Positions 1-10,254 of a DNA stretch of 64,000 bases are shown in pieces (within the stretch, counting starts at the first letter, position 1; every line of letters starts with the position of its first letter). This DNA is from Kappaphycus alvarezii (lineage: Eukaryota > Rhodophyta > Florideophyceae > Gigartinales > Solieriaceae), in the NCBI GenBank assembly GCA_002205965.3, contig NADL03000023.1:372001-436000 (forward strand), written 5' to 3'. The notes under the pieces were generated by a model. That model was not told the origin of the DNA and ran no database searches. It saw nothing but the letters and a program-made list of their open reading frames with translations. Both the position numbers and the translations under genes were made by a program.

Positions 1-112
1 CAAGTGGAAGTTTCTGTTGCATGCTGAGGTAAGGTTTCGCAGGCCGTAAGTGTAGCAAGCCGTACCAAGATTTCAGCAACCAAGGCCCGTCAGGACTATG
101 GTAATTACCAAT

Positions 113-117
113 GCGGG
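113..117. repeat. Target-site duplication, left copy (GCGGG)
   Basis: GCGGG lies immediately outside the left LTR and is repeated exactly at 4364-4368 outside the right LTR. A 5-bp duplication is the size expected for copia integrases. Confidence 0.85.
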
Positions 118-274
118 TGTTGGTTCGTAGATCGGTGCCCTCTTTATTTCTCACTATCATTTGATTACGACGGCGTCCTTTTATACTATTTTGGTTGCCG
201 GACAGTCTGTCATGGTTTCTTTGATTAGAGCGATTTTGCTTCTCGTTTTGATTGCTTTCTTGGTTCCTTTGACA
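118..274 (-). repeat. Copia element 1, 3' LTR
   Basis: This 157-bp LTR matches 4255-4363 closely over its first part (shared blocks GATTACGACGGCGTCCTTTT and ACTATT.TGGTTGCCGG) and at its end (GGTTCCTTTGACA). It carries about 48 bp that the other LTR lacks, between roughly 214 and 261. The short TG...CA ends are typical. Confidence 0.88.
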
Positions 275-311
275 GTCCCGAGGGAAAATGGTGGAGCAAA
301 ATCGGGTTGGC

Positions 312-1780
312 CTATGGGGTTTTGGTGAGGTTGGCGTGGGAGGGTGTGTTGCGGTCGGTGGCGGTGAGGTCGCATATGTGGCGTTGGCTTCGGTGCCTGG
401 CGTTTTTGTTCATGCCTAGGGCCTTTGTGAACATGTCAGCAATGTTGTGATCTGATGCGACATAATGCATGGTGACTGTATTGCGTTGCACGTCGTCTAC
501 CAAGTGGTGATAGGGTATGTCGATGAGTTTTCGTTTCTTCATTGGTGCACTGTTCTTGGCTATATGCATGGTGGCGGTGTTGTCTGTGAGTACTTTTGAT
601 GCTCTTGTTATCGCGAATGTGCAGTGTTGGAGTAGTCGGCGGAGCCATTGCGTTTCTTGGACGGCATCGGATGTTGCCATTTACTCTGATTCGCAGGTGG
701 ACTTCGCCACAATATGCTGTTTGCTGCTGCAACAGCTTATCGGTGATCCCCATGCGGTGTGGACAATGCCTGTTCGTGACTTGCGGTTGGTGCTGTTTGC
801 AAAGTCGGCGTCCGTATATGTTGTGATGGGGTGGCCGATTGGCTTTAGTTGTGTGTTCTTGCGATACTATGCCGTGGTTTTGTATGGCGTTTAGGTACTG
901 CAGGAGCCAACGGAGAATTTTATAGTGCTGTGCTGTGGGTTTGTGCATGTGTTCCGCGAGTTTGTTAACCCCGAATTGTATGTCGGACCTGGTGCTGTCT
1001 GTGAGGTACCTGAGATCTCCTAGTATGGATTGGTACTGCTTGGTTTGCGGCATGGTTAGGGGAGTGGCTGTGTTTGCTTCGATCCAGTGCAGTTCTCTGG
1101 TACGGGTGTTTCTCTTGGTTTGCTGTTTGTCATGCGCGTTTTGTGGAGGAGCGCCTTGATTACATGCGGTTGGGAGACGTGGATATGTCCGTGCTGCGTT
1201 CTATTGATGTTACACTTTAGGTAGGTAGTGGGATAGCCTAGATTCTATATTTGTATTTCTTGCCGAGGATGGTCAGCAGTTCTTGGATGTTTTCAGGTAG
1301 GGGGGATATGGGTAGGAAGTCTTCCATGCTTACTGCTATTAGATGGGGGCTCCGTTGTGGTTTTGAGAACAGACAGGGTCTGCTTGGCTCTGGTTGTATC
1401 CGTGCGCCTTGAGGTGAGTTACTAGGCCGGTGTGATATGTGTGCGCTGCAGGTGGTGTTCCGTAGAGGTTCCGTAATAGTATTACAGTGTGGTGTGGGTG
1501 TCTTATTCGCCATTGAATCGTGGTTGCTCTTGGATATAAACCGGCTTGGAGTAGGTGTATGATTCGTGGAGGTATGCTGCTGATATATCGAAGTGGCCAA
1601 ATTTCCATCTATGGTGCGCGGCGATGGCGAGGAGGAGGCGTACTGTTGTTTTTTCGGCCATGTACGTTGTTGTTTGTTTGGGTCATAGTGGATGTATGGT
1701 TGCATCTTGTCGCCGCGGACGGAGCAGCGAGCTTTTCGGTCTATGGTTAGGTTGGGAGTGTGCTTGCATCGGTACATCAT
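312..1780 (-). pseudogene. Copia element 1 reverse transcriptase and RNase H
   Basis: The minus strand encodes the C-terminal half of a copia Pol polyprotein. Recognisable blocks are YGTPPAAHTYHTGL in the reverse transcriptase (around 1420-1480), a spacer segment with YQSILGDLRYLTDSTRSDI (around 980-1040), and an RNase H tail with HYVASDHNIADMFTKAL (around 410-470), a classic copia ending. The catalytic YVDD box seems to be replaced by a sequence containing VSMEDF near 1330. The domain runs through several frames. The shifts may partly be base-calling errors, but the changed active-site box suggests an inactive enzyme. Confidence 0.82.
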
Positions 1781-1851
1781 TTTTAGTGGGATGAATTTCG
1801 CTGAGCGAGGAACTTTGTTGTTATGGACCCACTTGAATGTTCCTTCTCTGT

Positions 1852-2944
1852 CTAGTGTGTCCAGTTCCTTGTCGTGGGCTTCAGCCCATAACTGTGAATC
1901 CTTTTATTTGCGAGCCTGCGCTGTTGTCTGAGGTGGTTCTGGTAGGCGTTGTGGGGTGGTCTGTAAAGCCATCGGTGTGGTGCGCGTGGGGTCTTGTCTC
2001 CGGTCATAGGGTCGAAAGTCCCTGGCGCGTGCTTTATGTATTCGTCCGTTGCCGGTTTCCATAAACGGATCAGGGAATAATCGGGGTGCATGTATCGCAC
2101 CGTGACTGCTCTGGGTTCCAGCTTAGACTTTGGCTTGTGGATCGGGATGTTTCCGTATTGTCCGAATGAGAAGAGGGATGTGGTGGTCGGTTTGCATCTG
2201 TGCAATAGCTGGTAAGGGAATTTGCCGGTGGCTGCGTGGCGTATGAGGTTGTATTTGTATACAACGTCTTGCATTGCGTCTTCCCAAAATATCAGGGGCA
2301 TGTTGGCTTCCGCGATGGCCGCCCGTACCGCGTTCATACGCGTGCGATTGATGCGTTCTGCTCTTGAGTTTTCCTGGGGCTGACAGGGTGTCCTTGTTTT
2401 GAGTTGTGTGCCCTGGTGCTTGTATAGGTCTTGCAGTTGTTGTGAGATGAGTTCTTTTGCGTTGTAAACGCGTACTGTATGGGAGGGTTGCCCATGGAAC
2501 ATTTTGATCAGTGCCATGTGTATGGGTGTGAAGTTTTTGACTTGGTCTTTGGATCAGAGCATGCGTATGTTGAGGTATCGCTTTCTGCATCCAAGAACGT
2601 GAGGAAATGGTGGTTGCCGTGTTTGGATGGTGGTTTTATGGGGCCGCATGTGTCCGAGCTGGCATATGCTCCGACTTTGTATTTTTCGGTGTTTGGTTGG
2701 TGCGGTGCTTTGGTGAGTTTCGCGTGTCGGCACGGTATGCAGGATAGGGGATTAGAGGTTGGCGGAGTTGCTTGGGTATGAGTGGCAGTGTGTTTTTTTT
2801 GGTCATTTCTTGTATGGTGCGGGGATTGGCGTGGTTGAGAATCATGTGCCATTTGTGCAGTTCTTCGGTGAGTCTTGCGATTGGTTTGGGTGGAAGCCGT
2901 GGTTGGGGTGTAATTCGTATCTGTTTGGGTGGGTGGCCACGCAC
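1852..2944 (-). pseudogene. Copia element 1 integrase
   Basis: A zinc-binding N-terminal segment is seen (KWHMILNHA around 2840, and a C-x2-C pair in LSCIPCRHAK around 2740). It is followed by the catalytic core with a first Asp block (SSDTCGPI) and, after a frame change, the block QENSRAERINRT, which holds the final Glu of the D,D-35-E triad near 2370. The C-terminal part (FGQYGNIPIHKPKSKLEPRA) matches the copia integrase tail. Integrase inserts the cDNA into the host chromosome. At least two frame changes interrupt it. Confidence 0.82.
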
Positions 2945-3200
2945 AGTGAGTCTCGTGGGTGGGATGGGGGGTTGGGTGTTTTTGTTTGGTGGCGTTGGCC
3001 TTGGTGTGTGAGGTGGGGTGGGGGTGTGGGTTAGATAGTTGTGGTGCGGGGTTTCGCTTTACGTCCCATGATTTCGGTTGTGCCTGCTAGCCTGGCTTGT
3101 AGGGATGGAGGGTGTTGTATACCTGTTGCTACTACGTAGGCCTGGAGCTGTTTGACCCATGGTGCCTTGGATTTTAGCTTGATGGTGTTTTCTTTTCGTG

Positions 3201-3617
3201 CTAGGAGGAGGGCGATTGTTTCTGTGAAGAGAACAGGACCGGGTACTTTGCTATGTCGTGGACAGACAGTAGGTTGTGGCGAAGGGGTTTGTTGGCCAGT
3301 GCGGGGAGACGCAGGCGCTTATTCGTTGTCGGCTTGATTGTTATGACACCAGCGTGGGCGCATATTGATTTTGATTCTGTGGCGGTGGAGGTTGGGATTG
3401 GTGAGTTCAGTTTGAACATTTCGGGTGTGGGAGTTACGATGTGGGTGGTTGTGGCTCCGGAGTCGAGTATGCACTTACAGTCTTGGATGTCTTCGGCGGG
3501 GACTTGGTTTGCCGAGATCATGGCTTGGAGTTGGTGCATCAGGGTGGTGTAGTCGTTGTCAGCTTGTTTGGCTGCTGTTGGGCCTTGCGTTTTTTCAGGT
3601 GGTTGGGATCTCTGCAT
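3201..3617 (-). pseudogene. Copia element 1 protease
   Basis: The retropepsin active site is visible as ILDSGATTTH near 3460, preceded by a gag tail and followed by the glycine/hydrophobic blocks expected of a copia protease (KRLRLPALANKPLRHNLLSVHDIA). It cleaves the Gag-Pol polyprotein. It lies between gag (3655-4056) and integrase, as in other copia elements. The frame is continuous over the domain. Confidence 0.8.
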
Positions 3618-3654
3618 TGGTCGTCAGTGTGCCGTGGATTAGCGAATCCGAGAG

Positions 3655-4056
3655 CTATGTGATGTTGGCATGGCTTGAAGCGGTTGCGTTTCGTCTGGTT
3701 GGAGCTACGAAGGGCGTTGAGCTGCTTGAGGATTTCGCGAGGAACGCAATGGTGGTGTCTGCTGTGTGTGTGGTTCCGTGTGCAGGGCCGGCTTGGCCTT
3801 GCGTGTTGAGTCGGATTGGGCCTGTGAGCCTTTGGGCAAATTCATTTGGGTCTTTCGGTTTGTTTTCATACATGAGAAGTGCGATTATGGATGTGGTTGG
3901 GTTGGTTCGGAGGCCTTTTGTCATGAATTCCACTGTTGTGAGTGGATTGGATATGTCCGGATAGTGTGCGGTGAGCATTTTGGCGCGGATGCGTTCATGT
4001 GCGGTGAGGTAATCTGCGACTGTCATGTCCTCTGTGAACCGGGTTGCTTCTGCCAT
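3655..4056 (-). pseudogene. Copia element 1 Gag fragment
   Basis: A 133-aa minus-strand frame looks like the copia Gag (UBN2-type) core: helical, with the ESTRL-like segment MTVADYLTAHERIRAKML and a following LTTVEFMTKGLRTNP block. Gag builds the virus-like particle. Its position just downstream of the 5' LTR and primer site supports the call. The frame ends at a shift before the zinc knuckle, which I could not locate. Confidence 0.68.
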
Positions 4057-4244
4057 TGTCTTTAGCTTTCGATGATCATGATCTTGCTTTGCGTCGATGT
4101 ATTTTGTGACTGCTGTTATGAGTTTGTGTGGTGTCGGGCGTTGGTTGCTAGTGAGGAGACGGCGAATCCAGATCGGATGTGCAAGCCGTTGGCGGTCTTG
4201 TGATCGTGGAGTTGGTGTTCGGCAGTCGGTTATGTGAAGCGTTT

Positions 4245-4254
4245 GCCCATAACC
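4245..4254 (-). other. Primer-binding site, initiator-tRNA anticodon-loop type
   Basis: GCCCATAACC abuts the 5' LTR directly. Read on the element strand it is GGTTATGGGC, complementary to the anticodon loop and stem of eukaryotic initiator tRNA-Met. Drosophila copia uses this internal site with a half-tRNA primer. The element 2 equivalent is at 53985-53994. Confidence 0.75.
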
Positions 4255-4363
4255 TGTTGGTTCGTAGATCGATACCCTCTTTACTTCTCACTATTGTTTG
4301 ATTACGACGGCGTCCTTTTATACTATTCTGGTTGCCGGGCAGTCTGTCCTGGTTCCTTTGACA
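4255..4363 (-). repeat. Copia element 1, 5' LTR (shorter copy)
   Basis: This 109-bp LTR matches 118-274 but lacks about 48 bp just before GGTTCC. The 4255 boundary is fixed by the adjacent primer site, and the 4363 boundary by the GCGGG duplication. Confidence 0.88.
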
Positions 4364-4368
4364 GCGGG
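4364..4368. repeat. Target-site duplication, right copy (GCGGG)
   Basis: Exact repeat of 113-117 on the other side of the element. Confidence 0.85.
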
Positions 4369-5094
4369 GAAAAATTCATTAATATTGGACAAAATGTTTT
4401 CAAATCCGGATCCACGTGTCGCGAAATGTAGATTAAAACTCGGCAAGGTATGAGTAACAATTTGCTTACAGGATTTCACTGTGAGATGGGTTTGGTCATG
4501 CGGTTGGCCCAAAATACAGTAATGGATAGATAATTGTAATTGATTGTGGGCAATTGGTTCAGCCATTGCCCGGAGTCGTCCGTCTAGCAGAACCGGCGGT
4601 CCTGTGTAGTGCGAACTTGTCTACAACAAAGCGGAACGCATTTTAGTAATTGATCGAAATTCAGTACTAATTTGCACGTACACGTATTGCAAGATAGGGG
4701 AAGAAAATATTTAAAATTTCTTAAAGTGTATAATTAATTTATTTAAAATGTAGCGAGTATTGTACTGTAAATACAAGCATCGTACAGTGGACAATACGTT
4801 GTAATGACTTGCCGTCATCGCTGTACGCTTTTGAAAAATCGTGAATGATGGGTCGAATAATAGATACTAATGAAATATTTCGTTCGGCATTCTGTTCACC
4901 CGCCTCGGCCAAATCCCAGTACAGTATGCCAGCAAAAGTTATTCACTCGGCCAACCCTTCCTCGGTCTACAGTGAACCCCTGTCCTATTTTCATGGCTAT
5001 CCCCTGCAGTTCCTTTGCTCTTCAGTTCGTGAGCTTCTCCTTCGTTATCTTTCCATAACTTTGACTTTGCAGTCATCCTGCTATCTTCATTAAC
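4369..5094. other. Intergenic region and SNF5 promoter
   Basis: This AT-rich stretch lies between the copia element and SNF5. No gene was recognised. It carries the TGTAC motifs listed next. An 82-codon frame at 4845-5093 ends at the SNF5 start and has no recognisable domain. Confidence 0.5.
4761..4789. promoter_or_regulatory. TGTACTGTA / CGTACAGTG motif pair upstream of SNF5
   Basis: TGTACTGTA (4761-4769) and CGTACAGTG (4781-4789) sit about 310-330 bp before the SNF5 start. A related CAGTACAGTATG occurs at about 4917-4928. The same word recurs upstream of several other host genes here. Its function is inferred only from that recurrence. Confidence 0.4.
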
Positions 5095-7325
5095 ATGCCT
5101 TCTTCCGAGTCCCTCCGCGCCATGATGGCTATGGCAGCTGCATCTGCCTCCGCCGCTGCCCCACATCCAACCCACCACCAAATCGCAACCACCCCTCCCC
5201 CTACTCGTCACTCTCGTCATTCATCTCGCCCTCATTCTCAGAATCGCCTTCAATCCATTAATCAACTCACCCTACAGGAATCTGAACCGCTTCCGAAAGG
5301 TGCTCCTCTACCATCACCACTTGACGGCCAACGCTGGCGCAGAATCGCTTCTGTCGCCGCCGAAATCGCTTCCAAGTGGGTCCATCCCCCGCAAAGCACT
5401 CAGTACGAGACAGATACTCTCCATCACATCCGCGCTATTCTTTACCTCAACAAAACTCTCATCACCCAATCTTTTGTCTCTCACATCTCCGGTGTCTCCC
5501 AAGGTTCACTCTCCCATTACGTACGAGGACTTTTCCGCGGAAATCAACAAAACATCGAGAACCGTCTCACCGCTTTCGTCCGCAAATTCGCTGCTGGCGA
5601 TCTCGACACCTTTCTGGATGAGGCTCGCTCCGGTTCCCGACCTCTCCGCTCCATCATTTACGAAGGAGTCCCCGCTCCCAATTCCTCGTTACCGGAAAAA
5701 ACCGTGCATCCACTGCCTGCAGTCCAACATCCTCAGGAACTTCGTCCTCCAATTCCACCCCCTCCCCCACCGCAGTTGCAACCTCCGCCATGGACACGCC
5801 CCTCCCCCGCTAGACCGCCGTTACCGGCGCAAATGTCTGCCCCGCAACTTTTGCATCCATCTCCACCGTCTGCTGCCGTCACTCCTGTGCCGAAGCCTAC
5901 TGTGCCCTCACCGCAAAAGCTTGCTACGGATCGAACACATTGCGCAAGGCAACGCCAGCTGGCCGCTCTCGCGAAGCAACGGACGAGGGCGCGGACCCCA
6001 TTTCTTGCTTGGTTGGAGGACGCGACACAACCTAGTAGCACGGTGGCTGTGGAGCGAGCATTTCATGCGTTGGTGGTCCCTAATTGGGTAGGGGAGCACA
6101 CTAATTCCGAGCCCTTGTTGGTACCAATTATGTTATATGTGGAGAGGCCGGAAGGTGTATTGCACATGTACACGCAATGGGATGTTAATGAGAGGTATAT
6201 TTCACCTGAATTGGTGGCGGATAGGATTCGCCGAGCAAGAGGTTTGGGGAAGGAGTTTATTCAACCGGCAGCAATGCAGATACGTCGAGCGTTGTTCGAT
6301 GCAGGCGTTTTGTGTGTGCCGCCGCCGGCGTCGAGGGGAAGGAAGAGAGGAGAGTTATACGTGTTGAAGTTAAGCTTGAGGGCAAGGGGATATTGAGAGA
6401 TGAGTTCAACTGGGATTTGGGGATGGGGTTGGAGAATTCGGGAGAGCTTTTTGCGCAGTATTTGTGTAAGGATAACGGGTTGTCACAGAAGTTTGCGCCT
6501 GAAGTGGCGAAAGCGATTCGGGAAAAGCTAGTGTACGCGCAAGCAATTGCATACGGAGATGATGAGCTCAGGAGGACGGCGATAGAGGAATTGGATGCGG
6601 ATGATCCCTTGAGACGGTCAGCTGTGGAGATGGGAGGGGAGAACGTCAAGGAAAGCTGCAAGTTGCCTAGGGGGTTGATGGAAATGGAAATGATGGACTG
6701 GGTCGTGAAACCGCTTCTAGAAAGTGTTGCGGCGGAAACAAAAAGAAGAGAAAGGAAAAGAGAGGAGGAGCGCAAAAACGAGGAGATGAGGAGGGAGGTT
6801 GAGGAGATGAGAAAACATGTCGAGGAGGTTGCGGCTGAGAGGAAAAGAGCGATGGAGAAAGGGCTGAAAGCGGTAGACGCGGCCGCAGTGGAGCTTCAAA
6901 AGGAGCGAGGACTAGACTTTAGGCCTTACCTAGCATTGAAGGTTGGGCGCGGAGAGAGACCAGGTGTCTGGACACCAGGGATTTTTGACCGGAAAAGGAG
7001 GCGACAGACCTCATTCCCAATGCTGCAGCCTTCAAAGAATACGAGACATCTGATTCAAACCGGCACGAGAACTGCGAGGAGACGGTCTACGAGACGGGAG
7101 GAAGGCATTCAGCATTGGAGGAGGAATGAGGGAAGGAATAGAAGGAGGGGAATTAAGAGGGATGAGATGAGTGATGAAGTAGAGAGCTTGCGTGATGGTG
7201 AGAAAAAGGAAGATGTAGAGAGCAAGCACGTCCTGTTGAAATTGAGGATTCGGGAGCCGGGGCGCGAAATGGAAATGGGAAGGAGGGGCGGAAGTGGGAG
7301 TTCGAAAAAGAGGAGACGTAGATGA
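5095..7325 (+). CDS. SNF5: SNF5/SMARCB1-type SWI/SNF chromatin-remodelling subunit
   Basis: This is a core subunit of SWI/SNF-type nucleosome-remodelling complexes in the nucleus. The Snf5 domain has its two repeats. Repeat 1, about 6105-6300, includes LLVPIMLYVERPEGV and the block from YTQWDVNE to EFIQPAAMQI. Repeat 2, about 6355-6530, includes IRVEVKLEGKGI, FNWDLGMGLENSGELFAQ and FAPEVAKAIREKL. The N-terminus (codons about 125-175) holds a helical segment with VSQGSLSHYVRGLFRGNQQ that looks DNA-binding, followed by a Pro-rich linker. The C-terminus has a charged coiled coil (about 6730-6900) and a basic tail with GVWTPGIFDRKRRR. One -1 shift around 6335-6360 joins the two frames inside the Snf5 domain. 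I read it as a missing base. The start at 5095 is the first ATG of the frame. Total length is about 740 aa. Confidence 0.88.
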
Positions 7326-8340
7326 GGCTTGTGAGGAAGGTCGAGGTAGGGAGGGCCTTACGCGACAAGTGAGAGCTCCAGTGCCTGAATGGTAAAGCAC
7401 TTCACTACGATGGAACGAACAATTAGGTTGGAAGCTGCGTGTGCACTTTTAAGGAGAGTTAACACTAGACTATACTTATTGAGACAAATGGGTCTGAGGA
7501 AAGTGCTAGAGCGTATGTGTGATTGCAAAGGTCATTTAATAACCTGAATGGTTCTGTCCTTAGGATGTTGAGGTTGTGGGGCGGACAGAATATAGTGAGG
7601 GAAATATGAATGGTTCTTTCCTTGGCATGTTAAGATTGTTGTAGACGTATTCGGAATGCCGCCGATTTCCGCTCAGATTTGATTAGAGGTTGACTGCAGC
7701 ATAAACACAGAGCAGCAACCTACCGCATGACGGGGCGACCCTCGTGCCCAAACGTTCATCAGAGTCGCAATGAGTAACGCCATACGAAGAGTTAATTCAC
7801 CATAGGTACGTTTTATGGTTCTAGCCCATCATCTAACAGTTGACACTTTCTTGAAGCTAAGAATTTTCTCCGGAAGAATTTCATTAGGCGCAGTCCGAAC
7901 GTACGGTATGCTTACTACGCAGCACCAACGGTAATTTCGCAACACTGCAAAAGTGGCTGATCTTGTTGACAGGAAGCTTCCCGTGTAAACTTTCCCAGGT
8001 GAGACCCAATGGGCATGCTTTTCTCGGTATGCGACAATTTGGAAATAGTGGCAATTTGGAGAGGAGGTTGCTGCTAACCTCCCTCTTTGGCCCGCCTCCA
8101 CTCTTCGCCTTTGTCTTTTCTCTTGTTCTACATTGACCTCCTGTGTATCTTTCTCGCCCAAAAGATAGTTATTCTGTAGCCGTATTCTGGTTGCTGTCAG
8201 CCCCACAACTGCGGTGCAGCTTTCGGCAGACCGCAACTAATTGTATACTTGGATTAGTGTTGTATGTTTAAGGTATCACCAAGAGCAATCCAAACCATAA
8301 AACAACTGATTCAATGTCCAAGTGTCCCTAAATTGCTGAG
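7326..8340. other. Intergenic region between SNF5 and non-LTR element A
   Basis: No gene was recognised. A 135-codon minus-strand frame (7829-8236) has no domain or family-like composition that I can see. The 3' untranslated tail of the non-LTR element probably extends into the right end. Confidence 0.45.
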
Positions 8341-10195
8341 AGGAAACTTTACTTCATTGAGTATCTATCGTGTACACTGCAGGTCTGACTATACGGCTAA
8401 GAACTAACCGGATGTTCCACGTCAGGCACGTGCAGTGGGGCTCGCGATAGAATCGCCATTGCAACAGAAGACCACAGTGTGCAACTATGCGCTGATAAAT
8501 ACGTCTGCGGATCACTGCTGTGTGTTGTTGAACTTCTCTGCGATGCGCGGGATGAAGTCTTCGAGGAACAGATAGAGGCGGGGGATGGGGCACCCAAGGA
8601 GTCGAAAGCCAGGGGCTGAAACTTGAAGTTGGTTCCTGGAGGGTGTTGTGCGAAGGGGGCGGGATGCGGCGTACCAGTTTGCGCTCCAGGTCTTTGACTT
8701 TGTCTCGGTGGGCAATGTCGCGGCGCCGCCGGCCATTTGTGTGGCCCTTGTGCGCACGCCTTGTTTGAACGGCGAGACAACGGTTAGGTCGCAGGCTATG
8801 GGGCGGACCTGTTGGCCAGTGGGCAGGGGGGGTTGTATGAGAATGTCCGCAGGGCGGATATTCGTTCCCGGGACAAGAGCGGGACTTCGTATTGGCAGTC
8901 CAGGCCCGCGCGAGCAACGTGGTAGGCGAAAACGTTGCGTAGCGAGTTGTGGCGGTGCGGGCGCCGAACCGGCAGGGCAGAGGTCCGCCGCGTGGTCCCG
9001 AGTGCGTCCATAGTTTGGTTGCAGTGGGCGCAGGTGAGCGGGCGAGAGTCGTCATGTACGGGGAGGCCGAGGTGCCGGCGGATCATGGTCTGCCAGTGGG
9101 CCGAGGACACCACCGTAGCGGTTGTGGGATGAGCGATGAGAAAAGCGGCGGCGGGGCTGTTCCGGAACGCCAGGCCACGAATCCGATGTCGAACTTCTTG
9201 AGTGCTGTGCTGAGCCGGGTTGGGGTGTGTCCCACGAGTCGTCGCGCCAGTGGACCCTTGCCTGTGCCTCCTGCTGCACACCATTTAGAAGGTTTGGAGG
9301 TTGGATGGTTTGGCAGCAAGCAGGCATGGGTCAAAGGGGCCATAGGTCGACGGAGTACGGCGCCCAGGGATACATTGCAGGAAGTCACGGATTCGCGGCA
9401 AGGCTTGTCGGACCAGGAACGCCCTGTCGCCCCGGTATCGGTGACCAGAGGGCGGCGGAACGTTGCGTGGTGTACGATGCCGATCTCTCACGTGCCGGAA
9501 CCGCGTCGATGATACTAGCTGCGACCGAGCCGTGTAGGAACGGGGAGATGAGGGTAAATCCCTGACCTCCCTGGCGATAGGTAGCGTGACTTGGTCCCAT
9601 GCAGTGTCTGAGGGCGATCCCGTGTAGCTCCGAGTAAGACGACCTCTGCAGGGCGTCAAAGGCTTGTGCAGCGGGGGCCGAGTGTTGTGGGTCGGCGAGC
9701 CGGAACGCGTGGTGACGAGGCATGCCGACGCGCACAGCCGGTGCATGTGGAAACGGGCGCGGGGGTCACGAACGTGGGTCAGCAGTCGGAGGGTGCGGCG
9801 GCACCCATCGACCTTGCCCCGTAGGTATGCATCGGTGAAGGCCCGGTTGCCCATCGGCGCTCCTAGGAGCTCGAAGCCGTCGCGCGAGCACTCGGACAGA
9901 GGAAATTCGCGGAGGAAGTCCGTGCGGTCCGGCAGGAGCGTGTTCGGCCAGTGAATGCGCGTCTTCCTCGCGTTGACGTAGAGGCCAACAGCCGGACCCT
10001 CACCTGCAGGAGGCGGAGAGCACGGCGCAGACCCTGGAGTGTCCCTATGAGAGTCCCGTCGTCCGCGTACCATTGATTCAGCACAATGTTGGTGTCCTCG
10101 GCGATTTTCGGTTGGTTGGTCAGGCCCGCCGTGCGAATGAGAAGAAAGTCTGCTCGAGACGGATAACATTAGCATCTGGAAACGGTACAATTAGA
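8341..10195 (-). mobile_element. 5'-truncated non-LTR retrotransposon A (RT + restriction-like endonuclease)
   Basis: This minus-strand fragment runs from inside the reverse-transcriptase palm (YADDG box near 10060-10080) to the endonuclease C-terminus. The 5' part of the element is absent, as expected from incomplete target-primed reverse transcription. It abuts a second, related element (10196-12120) in the same orientation. The outer limits are approximate; no target-site duplication was found. Confidence 0.78.
8397..10190 (-). pseudogene. Non-LTR element A: RT C-terminal half, zinc knuckle and REL endonuclease
   Basis: In coding order: QWYADDGTLIG (RT active site), VGLYVNARKTRIHWPN, the FELLGAPMG block and thumb (about 9840), a zinc-knuckle region with LTCAHCNQTMDALG (about 9010-9040), NSLRNVFAYHVARAGLDCQYE, and a restriction-like endonuclease core containing a DLTVVSPF-type block (about 8770). 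RT copies the RNA at the nick made by the endonuclease. This layout (RT, CCHC, PD-(D/E)XK) is that of R2/CRE/NeSL-type non-LTR elements. The frame changes many times. The element lacks the N-terminal RT and cannot be complete. Confidence 0.75.
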
Positions 10196-10220
10196 GATCT
10201 AAAAAACAAACAAATACGCT

Positions 10221-10226
10221 TTTATT
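10221..10226 (-). promoter_or_regulatory. Polyadenylation signal of non-LTR element B
   Basis: TTTATT on the plus strand is AATAAA on the element strand. It lies about 40 bp downstream of the last endonuclease codons and just before the junction with element A. Confidence 0.45.
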
Positions 10227-10254
10227 AAATGTTCACTAAACCGAGCTGGGTCAC

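Larger units (their letters stand above)
118..4363 (-). mobile_element. Complete Ty1/copia LTR retrotransposon (minus strand)
   Basis: Two LTRs starting TGTTGGTTCG and ending TTTGACA bound the element, and an exact 5-bp duplication (GCGGG) flanks it. On the minus strand the order is gag, protease, integrase, reverse transcriptase, RNase H, which is the Pseudoviridae (Ty1/copia) order. The reading frame is broken several times. Some breaks may be sequencing deletions like those in the host genes, but the degenerate YVDD box points to real decay as well. The perfect duplication suggests that no rearrangement has occurred since insertion. Confidence 0.92.

Noticed and set aside
7829..8236. 135-codon minus-strand ORF
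   Set aside because: No domain, no neighbours in the same frame and no family-like pattern; probably chance in intergenic sequence.
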